The position numbers and the translations under genes were made by a program. Shown piece after piece: positions 1-12,125 of a stretch of DNA of 64,000 nt. The first letter of the stretch is position 1. The number at the start of each line of letters is the position of its first letter. The notes beneath the pieces were generated by a model. It was not told the DNA's origin, did no database searches, and worked only from the letters and a program-made list of their open reading frames with translations. Source of the stretch: Alopecurus myosuroides (taxonomy: Eukaryota; Streptophyta; Magnoliopsida; Poales; Poaceae); contig CM054062.1 of the NCBI GenBank assembly GCA_028641055.1, positions 140,534,682-140,598,681 of the forward strand. Reading direction: 5' to 3'.

Positions 1-2019
1 GTTGCCCGTATGAGCTCTGTTACTAGGTAGAAGTGGGAGGCGTTACCCTCTGGTGATAATCTGTTCAAAGTGGCCTTCCCTTCGGTGGCTGAATTGGATA
101 GATTTGATGGCATGGACTTCGGTGTTCCTTCACAGTCTACGCGATTACTGTTTAGTAAGTGGAGACAGCAGGAGATCGAGCCAGTACTAGAGCTGTTTGA
201 GACCTGGGTACATGTGGAGGGGGTGCCGCACTCGTTGAGACATTTTCTTGGGCTGTGGGCAGTCGGGACTCTCATTGGTATTACTCTCGATGTAGATCTT
301 CTTACTCTACGTCGCAGAGGTATTGTCAGACTCCGGATGGCTCTGTCTGATGAGGATGTGTTCAATAAGTTGGACGAGGTGGGATCTTATGTCAGTACAG
401 ACGGCGTGTTGCGAAAAAAGGGTATTCCTTTACCTTTAGACCGGAACCGGAGAGCTTTGTTGCTGAGACTGATTTTGTGCCATTTATTTGGGACCATAAG
501 GTGCATTCCGAGTCCAGGCAGTCTGGGGCTAGTGGTGTGGAGGATGCTGGTGCTTCCGGGGGGTTTGAGGAGTCAGAGTAGGGTCCTACGAGCTTGGCAA
601 TTGATCGGCCTAATGTGGGAGGGGATGTTCATGCGCAGGCCTTGGAGATTCTTAAAAACTTTGCTCTAACTCCTTTATCTCCGAGAGGGAAGTGTGCAGC
701 TACGCAGGAGATGTCTTCTAGAGGGCTCTGGAGTTGTTCTTGTCGGGATCACGCGGACACTCGGCAGGTGCGTGTGCATCATCTTCGGGGACCTCACGTA
801 GAGCGACACATCTCATTGACGACGTGGAGTCTCCGGTGTTGGTAACGCCGGCAGTGGTGTTATGGGGACCACGTGGAGCTGATGAGGTGGTGGAGACGGT
901 GCGTTCTGGGATGGGCGACACGCTGTCGCTGGTCGTCGTCGCGGCTGAGATGGCGACTGATGATGCTGGACCGGGTGCCGCGTCGTTACCTGCTACCCGT
1001 GAGCCAGCTGGGCCGGGCGGAGAGCAGCTGGCCGCTGCCGGCAAGCTTGCGCCAGCACGGGGGGAGGCGACCAAGCCCGCTGGGCCATGCGGCTAGCAGC
1101 TGGCTGCTGCCAGCATGCACACACCAGCGCAGGATGAGGCGAGCTCGCCTGCTGGGCCGGGCGGTGGGCAGTTATCTGCCGCCCGCGCACCGGCCAAGGA
1201 GGACGACAGGGCTGCTGGGGCGCAGGTCGTGGCTGGACCGAACCTCCCCGGGTCCCTGCTGGCTACTGCCCACTCGCCTGGGCGGCTTCTGGGGCCGGGC
1301 CGGGCAACTGCGACATCGGCACTGTTTCCGTGGGCGCTCGAGGATGACTTCATCGGCGAGTTGCACGGCGGAGTTGAGCCGGCAGTCCTGGAGGTTCATG
1401 GTATGGAGACTGCCTCGGCTACTTCAGTGGTCGGGGGATATCTACATCACAATTGTCCCTCTCCGCCGCTTCTTTCGTGCCGTCTTCTACGACCATGAAA
1501 GAGTTGCGGCGCAGTGCGCGCCACATGGTGTCGTGAGACGGTTCTTCCTCGACTGACGAGGACGCCCTGTCCAAGGCTATGCGCAGGAAGGCGGCCTTGT
1601 TTTCTACTCCACCTAGAGGCACGACAGTGATAAATAAGTCCTTTCTTTATTTTCCAGATACCGTTATTTCGTCTAGATTAGGCAATATTGGTGTTAAATT
1701 AGGAAGAAATGATGCTGAGATCACGTTGTCGACCAATGCGTTGAAGCATATGGAGTATGACCGTTTAACGCTTAAAACATGTGCTTCTCCGAAGGTGGAC
1801 ATACCCCACACAGATGATGATTTAGAGAATGCCTCTTCAGATGGACAACTTTTATCACATCTTGTGGGTGAGGTGACTGAGGTGGGTATGGATGAGGACG
1901 GACTCGGATCTCTCCTTGATCTGTATGCATCCGACCAGAAATCCAAATCCGCCAAGCAGAAGAGGAAGTATTCGCCGCGAAATTCAGCGAGACCGCATAA
2001 GGACCCAATTGTTTCCTGA
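1..2019 (+). pseudogene. LINE-a ORF1 remnant (gag-like RNA-binding protein)
   Basis: The frame from about 70 to 669 encodes a stretch with WVHVEGVP and LWAVGTLIG, the pattern seen in the ORF1 proteins of grass LINEs, whose role is to bind the element RNA. From about 690 to 1560 the sequence is GC-rich with imperfect repeats built on GCTGGGCCGGGCGG and no consistent frame. The frame 1579-2019 restores a recognisable ORF1 C-terminus, with an acidic segment followed by a lysine-rich tail (KSKSAKQKRK). Frameshifts between these pieces make it non-functional. The middle GC-rich part could be an expanded linker or an insertion; I cannot tell which. Confidence 0.75.
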
Positions 2020-5000
2020 TGAATGGCTTATTCACTACTAGCAGAGGTCTTGGAGACTTGGCTAAACATTTGAATATTTCTCAATACGTCAGGGATCATA
2101 ATTTGGAGTTCGTGGCTATCTCCGAATCAGGGAGGAGAGACTTTTCAGTGAGTGTGCTGAACCGCCTATCAGGGGGTCTAGACTTCACTTGGCATTCTAT
2201 TCCTCCACGTGGTCGATCGGGGGGCATTTTACTAGGCGTTAAATCAGATTCCATAGATGTGTTAGCGAGGTAGGATGGTGATTTTCATATAAAATTGCAT
2301 CTCCGTAACCACGCGGACAACTTCGTATGGAGTTTGGTTGCTGTGTATGGTGATGCCCAGGAAGAGTTTAAGGAGGCTTTTCTTCGAGAGTTGGTGAACC
2401 TGGCTAATGTTAATCCACACCCAATTTTAATTGGTGGTGATTTTAATATGCTAAGATTTCCACACGAGAAGAGTCGTGGATGGTTCGATGGTCACTGGCC
2501 TTTCTTGTTCAATGCTGTAATTGATAGCTTGGATTTGAGAGAGGTCTACATGACGGGTCGACAGTTCACTTGGGCGAACAATCTTTTTGGAGCCTACGTA
2601 CGAAAAACTAGACCGCGTGCTTATGAGTACCGATTGGGAAGATAAGTTCCCATTGGTAACGGTGCGCGCTCTTGAGCGTATTGAGGCATTGTCGGACCAT
2701 GCTCCCCTCCTTCTCTCAACTGGAACAAAGAAATCACATTCACAACCGCAGTTTAATTTTGAACTAGGATGGTTATTACGTGATGGTTTTGATGAGCTAG
2801 TTAAGAGAGTGTGGAGCAAACCGGTCGTTGGTGATAACCCAATCCGGAGATGGAATAATAAAATGTGCAATGTGCGTAAATATCTCCGTGGATGGGCTAG
2901 ACATACGACTGGTATGCTCAAAAAAGAGAAAGAACGTCTTTGTTCCATTATTGATGAGTTGGATCGAATCGCTGAGACGAGGTTGCTATCAACGCAAGAG
3001 ATTGAACTTAAAAGTCAATCAAACACAAAGATAGCACAAATGTTGCGAGAAGAGGAACTAAAATAGTATCAAAGATCTAAGGCCCAATTTATTCTTGAAG
3101 GAGACTCGAACACTCGTCATTTTCATAATGTCGCCAATGGCAGACACAGGAAAAAAATGAATTCACTATCTCCATCAGGATGAAGGGCTGATTGAGGGAC
3201 AAGAGTGTTTCAAGGCGTACATCACAAAGTTCTATAAAAGTCTGTTTGGGCCTCCTGAAGTAAGTAATATTACTATGGACGAGACCCGAACAGATGATAT
3301 TCCCCAAGTTTGCAATGAGGAAAACGTCTTTCTTAATGCTCCCTTCTCGGAAGAGGAGATAAAGAAGGCGATATTCCAAATGGAGCATAATAAGGCACCT
3401 GGCCCGGATGGTTGTCCTGCAGAGTTTTACCAGCATTTTTGGGAGGTTATTAAAGATGACCTCATCGAAATGTTTGGTTGCTTACAGAGTGGACACCTCG
3501 AGCTGTATCATCTTAATTTTGGGGAAATCGTTTTGTCACCTAAGGTTTTGGAGGCTGAAAGGATACAACAGTATAGACCAATATGCCTTCTTAACGTTAG
3601 TTTCAAAATCTTTACAAAGGTTGCAACCATGAGGTTGAATTCGGTGGCAGATCATGTGGTAAAACCTACGCAGACTGCATTTATGCAGGGTAGGAATATC
3701 CTTGATGGGGTCGTGATTTTACACGAAACCGTACATGAGATGCACTCGAAAAAACTAAATGGTGTAATTCTTAAAATAGACTTTGAAAAGGCCTACAATA
3801 AGGTGGACTGGGAGTTTCTCCAACAAGCTCTGAGAATGAAAGGATTCTCACAGGAGTGGTGTACTCTAGTTCGCAGTTTCGTGGAGGGGGATAGTGTAGC
3901 TATCAAATTCAATGACGATGTTGGCCGCTACTTCCAAACCAAGAAAGGCTTAAGGCAAGGTGATCCGCTATCGCCCATATTGTTTAATATTGTGGCAGAC
4001 ATGTTAGCGATCATGATTGACAGAGCTAAGGAAAGCGGTCAAATTGAGGGAGTAATTCCACATCTTGTCGATGGACGATTATCTATTCTTCAGTATGCAG
4101 ATGATACGATTCTTTTTATGGAACATGATTTGGAGAAAGCGAAGAACCTGAAACTAATCCTTTCGGTGTTCGAGCAATTATCCGGATTAAAAATTAATTT
4201 CCATAAAAGTGAATTGTTCTGCTTTGGCGAGGCCCAGGATGCTACTGCACAATACGCCGAGCTTTTCGGCTGTGAGCAAGGTCAATTTCCTATATAGTAT
4301 TTGGGTATACCAATACATTACAGGAGGTTGACTAATGCAGAATGGGGCCACGTTGAATAACGTTTGCAGAAGAGACTCGCTAGTTGGAAAGGGAAATTGT
4401 TGTCACTAGGTGGAAGACTGGTACTCATTAACTCGGTACTATCTAATATGATACTATATATGATATCTTTCTTTCAGTTGTCTAAAGGATTCTTGAAAAA
4501 ACTGGATTATTTCCGATCAAGATTTTTCTGGCAGGGTGACAGCGAGAAAAAGAAGTATCGATTGGCCAGATGGGATGTAGTTTGTCGACCAAAAGATCAG
4601 GGGGGGGGGGGCTAGGTATTTATGACCTTCAAGTCAAGAACTCCGCCCTACTTGGTAAATGGCTCTTCAAACTATTAACCCTCGATGTCGTGTGGCAAAC
4701 CATCCTTAAACGAAAATACATAGGTTCGAAAGCGGTCTCACAGGTTATGTGGAAACCCGGTGATTCACACTTTTGGGCTGGACTCGTGGCGAATAAAAAC
4801 TTATTTTTTCGCTATGGGGTATTTAAGATTAAGGATGGATCGCAAATACGGTTCTGGGAGGACAAGTGGTTAGGTAATACCACACTTCGAGAACAGTATC
4901 CGACACTATACACTATAACGCGACATAAAGATGATACGCTGGCTACGGTCATGCATACAACACCTCCTAATGTTACGTTAAGACGAGATTTAATCGGGCC

Positions 5001-5703
5001 ACGACTTTCTTCTTGGCAGGCCCTGGTTAATAGGCTAACTATGGTTACTCTAACACCAGGCACCGATGAATTTCGTTGGAAGCTCACTAAGGACGGTATG
5101 TTCTCGGTGGAGTCCATGTATAGAGCTATGATCCAATCGGATATGCCAGTCGATATGTTTAGAAATGTATGACGTTTGAAGGTACCGCTATAGATTAAGG
5201 TCTTTGCGTCATACCTTCGGAAGGGGGTCATACTTACTAAGGATAATCTTGTCAAACGTAATTGACATGGGAGTTCTAAGTGTGTTTCTTGTTCTCATGA
5301 TGAGACGATTAAACACTTATTCTTTGATTGCACTTTTGCGCGTTCTATATGGTCTGCTATCCAAATGGCTTCGAACCTTTATCAGCCCACATCAGTTGCG
5401 AATATATTCGGTAACTAGTTGAATGAGGTAGATAAACGATTCAAAACTATTATTAGGGTAGGAGCGCTTGCCGTTATTTGGTCGCTCTGCCTTTGTAGGA
5501 ATGACAAGATATTCAACGATAAAAATTTCTCTCGTATGCAGGTTCTTTTCAGATGCACAGGTATTCTCCGTTCGTGGTCCATATTACATCGGGCGGAGTT
5601 TCGAGACCTTCTTATGGAGGCGTGTGCACGGCTGGAGCAGGTGGCGAGGGATATTTTTATCCCACGTGGATGGCCGCTTGATCTACGGATAGCAGCTCCA
5701 TAG
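2019..5703 (+). pseudogene. LINE-a ORF2 remnant (endonuclease, reverse transcriptase, zinc-binding C-terminus)
   Basis: The endonuclease spans about 2019-2720 and shows the core GGDFNMLR and the late SDHAPLLLS motif of APE-type nucleases. The reverse transcriptase spans about 3275-4300, with [30 protein letters not shown] and an intact catalytic YADD. A zf-RVT-like domain lies at about 5080-5560. Stops and frameshifts interrupt it at about 2271, 2643, 3064, 4297, 4350, 4613 (after a run of ten G), 5170 and 5420. The catalytic motifs survive, but no continuous protein can be made. Confidence 0.9.
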
Positions 5704-5886
5704 CATCGACAGTGTACGTCTTATGGATTTGTTTAGACTTGTCGTAATTTCTTTTCAGTATTGGATTTCGGCTGTGTGCATTATAATGATGCAGAGGCCG
5801 GGTGTAATGCTTATTTCTTAAGTAATAAAAGCCCTTTATCAAAAAAAAAACAATTCCCGTCAGAACTCAGCTCTATTTATACCATA

Positions 5887-5916
5887 CTAGTTGAAATGCC
5901 CGTGCGTTGCTACGGG
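5887..5916 (-). mobile_element. Helitron 3' terminus (first of several)
   Basis: On the minus strand the sequence has a short hairpin (CCCGT...ACGGG) about ten bases before a terminal CTAG, followed by T. This matches the Helitron 3' rule: hairpin, then CTRR, inserted between A and T. The body runs rightwards on the plus strand; I could not fix the matching 5' TC end. Confidence 0.65.
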
Positions 5917-6090
5917 CTATATAGATCAAATAACTTTTTCTCTAGTACTTATTATATAGGAAGAAGGAAATCAATTTTTTTCTCTATGATGTTTAATATG
6001 CCACTCAAAAAAATATTGTTTTCTCCATTACCAAATTCATCGTGGAATGCATAAAGTTTTACATATGATATGGCATATATAGTATAATTA

Positions 6091-6119
6091 TAGCAAAGTG
6101 CTCGTGGGTTGCCACGGGG
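6091..6119 (-). mobile_element. Degenerate Helitron-like 3' end
   Basis: The stretch GTGCTCGTGGGTTGCCACGG resembles the hairpin region of the Helitron ends at 5887 and 7204, but the terminal CTAG is not preserved. It may be an older, mutated terminus inside the first Helitron. Confidence 0.35.
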
Positions 6120-6140
6120 TAAGAAGTACAATACAATCTA

Positions 6141-6264
6141 CTTCCTCCGTTCGGAATTAGATGACTTGTGTTTGTCCAAACACGGATGTATCTATATACT
6201 AAAAGATGTCTAGATACATCTCTATTTAGACAAACACAAGTCATCTAATTCTGAACGGAGGGAG
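6141..6264. mobile_element. Stowaway MITE, 124 bp
   Basis: The terminal inverted repeats are CTTCCTCCGTTCGGAATTAG on the left and the complement of an ...AACGGAGGGAG end on the right. TA dinucleotides flank both sides (6139-6140 and 6265-6266), the target preference of Tc1/Mariner-derived Stowaway elements. Almost the whole element is self-complementary, so it can fold into a long hairpin. It codes for nothing. Confidence 0.92.
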
Positions 6265-6389
6265 TATTTATGACCATCCATGCCATTCGTATAGTTACAT
6301 CTTTCCATGTCCGTCCTTCAACCCGGTCACACGATAAAACAAAATATCTTCTCACTCAAACATTACCCTATGTCATCTTCCACACATTC

Positions 6390-7152
6390 AGCTCGATCTG
6401 ATCAGCCATGGCCGCTGTCTTCTCACAGTCCCCTTGTCCACAGTCCTAACCGTCGCTGCCACCAGTCACCTCTTCTTCCGCTAGCTCCATACCACCGATG
6501 GTCATCGTGGATCGCCGCTGGTCTGCCCGCCGTGCGCCTCCATACCACCGATGGGCTCCCCGCCGTGCGCCGCCAGGGTGCTAGAACTCACGCACTGCAA
6601 CGTCGAGCCACCATCGAGGACGGCGCCGATCCCGGGCATGGTTTTCCCGTGCCTGGTGAATCTCAGGCTGCAGCGCCCCTTTTTCTTGGAAGAGTACCTC
6701 CAAGCCATGTTTGATGTTGCGCATGCGGATGGGGCCGGCACAGAGAGGGATTTGGGCTCCCGACGGCGGAGGAGAATTGGGTCGGTGCGGTGAAGCCGTG
6801 GGTTCCCGACGGCGGCCGGTGCAACAATCCATAGAGGAGGCCCTAGTCGACCCATGACGATGGAATAAAGAGAACGACGGCGAGTCCAATGCTCGGGGAG
6901 AGAGGTCGTCTGACGAATCGCATCATCAGATGAAGCCGTGGGCTCCCGGCGGCGGCCGGTGCTACAGCCCATAGAGGACACACTGGTCGACCCATGGCGA
7001 TGGAATAAAGAGAACGGCGACGAGTCCAATACTCCAATGCTCGGGGAGAGAAGTCGTATGATGGATCGCATCAACAAAGAGCTCGGGGATGGGGCTGTCG
7101 CGGTAGCGTTGGCGGAATTCCAGCCGGACAATGTACGGGAGAAGACTTCCTA
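6390..7152. other. GC-rich gene-like segment without a recognisable product
   Basis: The composition changes sharply from AT-rich flanks to GC-rich sequence with several short overlapping ORFs on both strands, none of which I recognise. It lies between two Helitron 3' ends, so it may be an exon-like fragment carried by the first Helitron. No splice structure or conserved motif could be supported. Confidence 0.35.
6791..7080. repeat. Direct tandem duplication, two copies of about 140-150 bp
   Basis: Copy 1 (6791-6930) and copy 2 (6931-7080) both start TGAAGCCGTGGG and share GATGGAATAAAGAGAACG and GCTCGGGGAGAGA. The second copy has a short extra repeat (AATACTCCAATGC). Confidence 0.8.
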
Positions 7153-7239
7153 GAAATCCGGTCTGATTTACATTGAAACCGCAACCTCTGGTTTTTATTA
7201 TGACTAGGTAATATGCCCGTGCGCTGCAACGGGGGAGAA

Positions 7240-8750
7240 AAATCTACATTATGAAGGCTTAAAAATTATGTTAGTTCTTATTGGTACAACCGGAATATAT
7301 CAGAAAAAACGGCAAGTTCACACATGTGTCACCATCGCCCATACCAATGAATTATTTTAAAAAAAAATTGAATGAAGTTGTTATTGAGATGATCTGGATC
7401 TGGTTGACACTTGACACTAAATCAAATATTTAAATTTATAGTTTGACTTTTTCAGAGAAAATATTTGGCACCCACACAGTGTTTTCTCTCATTGAACAAT
7501 TACCATTCATTGTGCACTGATTAATATATATTTCTAATCCGAGATATTAAAATAACTTAAAGTTCATGCTAGCGAGGATAAATCCACAAATCTCCACACT
7601 CAACTTGTTTCCCTTTGTTTATAAACATTTCGACCTATGTTCACGTCTCCATCACTCACGTCCTTCTTTGCTGCCTAAATCATCACGAAAGAACCATGCT
7701 CCATGCTTCATAAGGCTCATCTATATGGCGTCGGTCGCCTGCTTGAATTTTATACTCAATTCACTCGGCCTCTGGATAATGTTAACATGACATCTTTACC
7801 GTTAAAAACAAACATACGCCACAATAACGTTAACCTGGTAGTTACACACAATAATTAAAGTAAATTTGCAGCATGCCTGCTTATTATCAGAACAAACATC
7901 CTATATAAATGTTAACATGGCCAATTTACCATTAGAGACCATAGCCTTGGCAATGAGTGAGAGTATGTTCTAGCATACATATATACGGGATACGGCTATA
8001 ATTTTTTTTTACCAGGGAATCGATAACCTTGCAGTTTCTTTTGCATTTACATTTAAACAATGAAAAATGAAGTAAGTGGTGCATCACACTGAGTTTGGTT
8101 CAACGAAAATGTTGTATTACTATATGGCCTGACCATACAAAATGGGGAAGTTACAAGCAGAATGAGCAAAGAAGCCCCAGTTTCACTACTCAAAAAGAAA
8201 AGTGCAATTCCAAGTAGTTACATGAATAATTTCACTTCTCATATTTAGAACAATGTATCAATTTTTGGAACTGAACACGATGTTGCAAAGCTCTTTTTTG
8301 CAATAGAAGTATTGAACTTCAGCGGGATTTTGCATTATCCAATTGAATTTTTCCAACTGTTATAATTCTAATAGATGATGAAACGATGCTCTCATTTTGT
8401 ACAACATGCTATAGGAAAGGAGTAGATGCAACAAATACTAAACGAGGAAGAAGAAAAGAAAGAACTATATGTTGCTCCTTGTAGATCCAAGCAGTGTATG
8501 TAGCATGTTCTCAGCAAGACAAAGAGATGCTCGTTGTATTGTCAGTCCCATGACCATGATAAACAGATGAATCAAGCAACCAATTTTTATGTGCGTGAAA
8601 CCAAAGGATAAGTCATAATATTTGTTGAAACTAAAATCTATACATAGGATTAGCTGTCATGTCAAACTGGCAAAGAATCAAACATGTACTTGGAAAACAG
8701 ATAGTGCAAGGAAAATAAGTGCACACAAGTTCACTTGCCACGTAGGATCC
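7240..8750. other. AT-rich Helitron interior, no gene seen
   Basis: The sequence is AT-rich, with only short ORFs that resemble nothing known to me. I see no repeats, splice pattern or RNA gene in it. Confidence 0.5.
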
Positions 8751-8959
8751 GGTTATCTGTTTGAACTTGACCTCACCTCCGGTGCCAACAGCCGGATTCT
8801 TGCCGGAGTGTCACGTCCTCGTAGTCGTCTGCCGGTATGATTTCTTGAGATCCCCCAGGGTGTGGCAGTGTTATTCGTCATGAGGTGGCAAGCACACACC
8901 GAGAAAGGCCTTGGTGCAACACTTGGTTTTCCTCCTATGACCACTCCATGGCAGCTAGT

Positions 8960-9538
8960 CTACGACGCAAACCATCTGGGCCGCTTCAGCCTTCTTGCCG
9001 TGAGCGCCGTTTCCACGGACGCGGGCGGATACGACTGCGTGTAGTTCATCACTGGAGGGTAAGCGGCCATTTGGGACGTCAGCCCCGACGACTCAGCGCC
9101 GCCGACGTGGATAATCGGACCCGACGGCTCGGCTGCAGCCGCTGCAGGGACCATAGGCGGCGCGTAGATTGTCTTGCCCGACGGGTCCGCGGCCCGCGAG
9201 TTCATGAAGGCCAACACCCACAGCAAGTTGACGAGCGCCTCGTCAGACTTGCTCAGGTCGACGCCGCTCATCAACAGGTTCTCCCCCTGCACGGACTGGT
9301 CGTCTCCCAGGAGCACGTCGCCGAAGCTTCCGCCGCCCCGGCCGCCCAGGTCTGGCCCTGCACAAACCCATTGCTCCCCGGCCAGATCCCTCTGCCCGGA
9401 ATCTGCATCGGCTGAGGGAGCACCGAGAAGCCTTCGGTGGCGACCGAGTTTGTCACCAGCGCCTGCGTGCGTCTCGCTGGAAAGGTGCTGCCGGTAGATG
9501 TCGGAATAGAGACCCTCCATGATCAAGCTGCAGAGCAA
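8960..9538 (-). pseudogene. Captured gene fragment in Helitron, unknown function
   Basis: This is a GC-rich island in an AT-rich Helitron. The minus frame starts MEGLYSDIYRQHL a few codons in. Around 9290-9450 a different minus frame gives a more natural protein-like continuation (TNSVATEGFSVLPQPMQIPG). The first frame then resumes with a run ending RPRWFAS and a stop. This frame switching suggests a host coding piece that has picked up compensating indels. I do not recognise the family. It is best read as an exon fragment carried by the Helitron; expression is not implied. Confidence 0.45.
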
Positions 9539-9957
9539 GCAGCTAACAGGCAGGGGAAGTGGAAGGAAAGTAGGAGACGATGAACACCGGCTAACCTGGA
9601 TTGCCTGGGGAGGCAGGCAGTGCCAACGGGCCGTTCGTCTGGTGAGGGATCTGAATCTGGGAGAGTTTTTGGCGGTGTGGACTGCCAGGTTTAATTTGGT
9701 CGCTAATTGCGGAGAATCAAGCGTGTAATAACTACTAATTAGTGCTAATTGATCCTTACCATAAAGATTTTATGAAGAGACACGTTTGACGAAGGATGGA
9801 CAGAGTGCGTGTGAGGCCCAAGAAGGAACAGAATTCTCCTTTTAGATAGGAGAGATATAAATCGCTACCTATGGCTTTTATTACGATCGCTCGCTCCGGT
9901 TGATTTGACGTACGTAGAGTCGCTAAGCGTTATTATATACTACTAGTAGAGAAGAGA

Positions 9958-10389
9958 TAAATCGCTCGGCCAGAACGCTCGGATTCAGCGCAACTAATCT
10001 AACCAGATTCAACATGTAGCAAACTAGTACTTTTTTTTTCCACGGAGACGCACAAAAAACTAGACCCGATCAGATGCCAAGAAGTTAAACTGAATACGTG
10101 ATGGCCAAACGAGACGGACTCTCCTTCCTTTCTTTTCTTTAAAGAAAAAAATCTGTTCAGATCCCCTGGATTAGACAACCTATGTAGAGTGTAGAAAATT
10201 ATGATAGAATTCGTGTTCCAGGTAGAAACTATGTTCGCAGCGGGAAAGATGGTGCGGAGGTCTTTAACAAATAGTCAAATCTATCTGATGGATTCTGGAG
10301 GAGCTGACAACTACATCACCAATAGGAGGATCAACGACAAACATTACCAATCGTGTATACAAAAATTACTGGAGGAAGAAGCCAACCAT
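9958..10389. other. Intergenic spacer, nothing recognised
   Basis: No gene, terminal repeat or tandem structure could be supported here. The right part may belong to the truncated LINE whose 3' tail follows. Confidence 0.4.
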
Positions 10390-10459
10390 GAAAGCCGTAT
10401 GCATCTACCCGATGCAGAGGCTGGGGCTTTGCCTCCTTTTCAAAAAAAAAAAAAAAAAA
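10390..10459 (+). mobile_element. LINE 3' tail fragment with poly(A)
   Basis: It contains CCGATGCAGAGGCTGGGGCT, close to the 3' UTR signature of LINE-a (GATGCAGAGGCCGGG at about 5790), and ends in a run of about 19 A. It is a heavily 5'-truncated LINE insertion; its left limit is uncertain and may extend to about 10240. Confidence 0.6.
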
Positions 10460-10518
10460 ATTGAAAAAAGATATTCCAGATGCATGGAATAGATTAGAAT
10501 TGAGTCAACCACAATAGA

Positions 10519-12125
10519 TTTTTTTTTTAAAACGGGAACAGTGTCCCGGCCTCTGCATCAAATTGATGCACACAGCCGATTTTTCATTAATATAAGAATC
10601 AAAGAAGTACAAGGTAAACAGACCTGAGGCCGCATGCCTCGCAACAACACCTCTCCAGACTACCTCTAAACTAATGGCAAAAGATAAAAGCAAAGATACA
10701 TACACAACTTCTAGACGAAGCCTTCAAAAAGGAAAAGCCACACGTGCGCCGATGATGGCGAGTTCGATCAAAAACCGAACTCGGAATTTTCATCCCTAAA
10801 GTCAAACTTCGAAGCATCACCTTCAGCAAGGTAACGACGCAAGCGCGTGTCAATTTCGCCCGAAATGTTTCCACCGAAGTGTGTAAACTCGATACCAAAT
10901 CTTCTAACATCACCGCCTCTCCGGCCAACGAATAGCCAGATACCACTAGAGGAGAAACTGGAAGCCGATGATGTTCCATACCGCTCAGCCTCTAGCCGTT
11001 GTCACAGCACCTTCTATCAACAACAGCAGGCATGACTTGACACCGCAGAGAAAAGTCGTGCGTAGCACCTGCCAGGATCAGGCATATTGCCACCGCCGGC
11101 CAGGCATGACTTGACAGCTCCTCTGAAGTCGTCGTGCGTAGCACCTACTCCGTCGAATAGAACCCTGTCTCGAAATGGAGAGGGCGTCCCATTCCGCCGC
11201 CAGCCTCAGAACTCTGCAACCACATAAGAGAACGTCCCATACCGCCATCGACTGTGACTTACGAAGCCAGAGACCATCACCATCTCAAAGATCAGCCATC
11301 GCATCATCCACATGACCACGAAGACCACCACCGTCGAAGAAACCGGGCCGCCGCCCCATCTCCAAACTCCTGCGTTGTCGACGACACCGCAACGAGTAAA
11401 TTGCGGCCAGCGCGCCGCCTCTAGACCAGCTGCAAGCAACCACGCTGCCACGCAGCATCGGCTGCCGACAACGACCTCCGCCCCGCCGCAAGCCGTTGCA
11501 GATCATGATCCATAGGTCCAATGACCTGGAGAGTCGAGGCTGCCACGACCTCGGCTCCGCCGCCGCTGGTCCCTCCATCCGGTGAAGACTCCAAAGCGAT
11601 GCCCGCAAGAGGGAATACGCCGCCGGGACGCCGCCATCGCTCGACCCCGATGGGATCTGAGGTTTCTCCCGGAGATGCAACCGGAGGTCCGCCGAACGCA
11701 GCCCATCTCCGACGAAGAAGACGTCCGCCACCACCAACCCGTCGACCAAAACGCCACCACCAACCTCCAATCCGGGATCCGAAGGGGAATGCCCCCACTT
11801 GCACCCAAGGGAGAGGAGGTAAGGACGGCGCAAGGATCGCCGCCCGCCAGCCACCACCGGCCTCCATGGCCGCCACCGCGACCAGGGCGTCGTCGCGCCT
11901 GGAGCTCGGGGCCGGCACCCCATCGAGACCGCGGTCTCCGCCTCTGAACGGCCACCGCGAATCGACCCCGCCGCCGCCTCGCAGATGCCGCCGCATCGGA
12001 GAATCCCCGCCGCCGCCGTCATGGACTCCGCCCGGGCTTAGCCCGACGGGGTCTCGGGCGACGACGAGGCGGGCGCTGATGACGAGGGAGGGGCTCGGAC
12101 CGGCGGATCTTGAGTTGTGTCTAGC
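10519..12125 (-). mobile_element. Probable non-autonomous non-LTR retroelement, minus strand
   Basis: A T run at 10519-10528 is followed by GGCCTCTGCATCAAATTGAT, which on the minus strand is a LINE-type 3' tail ending in poly(A). The body to about 12125 is GC-rich with long overlapping minus-strand frames (for example 11285-12022) rich in G, R and W, and none matches reverse transcriptase or endonuclease. I read it as a LINE-tailed element with a GC-rich body of unknown origin. The 5' limit is only approximate and no TSD was identified. Confidence 0.45.

Larger units (their letters stand above)
1..5850 (+). mobile_element. LINE non-LTR retrotransposon (LINE-a), decayed, 5' end outside window
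   Basis: In order it holds an ORF1 remnant, an APE-type endonuclease, a reverse transcriptase and a C-terminal zinc-binding region, followed by a 3' UTR with GTAATAAAAGCCC and a run of ten A at 5841-5850. This is the layout of plant L1-type LINEs. The 3' tail (about 5760-5850) closely matches the reverse complement of 22466-22560, so this copy and the split LINE at 22466-46570 belong to one family. Many frameshifts and stops show it is old. The true 5' end lies left of base 1. Confidence 0.93.
7204..9957 (-). mobile_element. Non-autonomous Helitron, about 2.75 kb, carrying a gene fragment
   Basis: The 3' end is at 7204: on the minus strand a hairpin (CCCGTTGCAGCGCACGGG), eight bases, then CTAG and a flanking T. 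The proposed 5' end is at 9957, where the minus strand reads A then TCTCTTCTCTACTAGTAG, fitting a 5' TC preceded by A. No Rep/helicase coding is present, so it would depend on an autonomous helper. A gene fragment lies at 8960-9538. The 5' boundary is less certain than the 3' one because no empty site is available in this window. Confidence 0.65.

Noticed and set aside
718..1556. Overlapping ORFs on both strands in the GC-rich part of LINE-a
   Set aside because: They arise from GC-rich repeats that lack stop codons; no frame shows conserved protein character.
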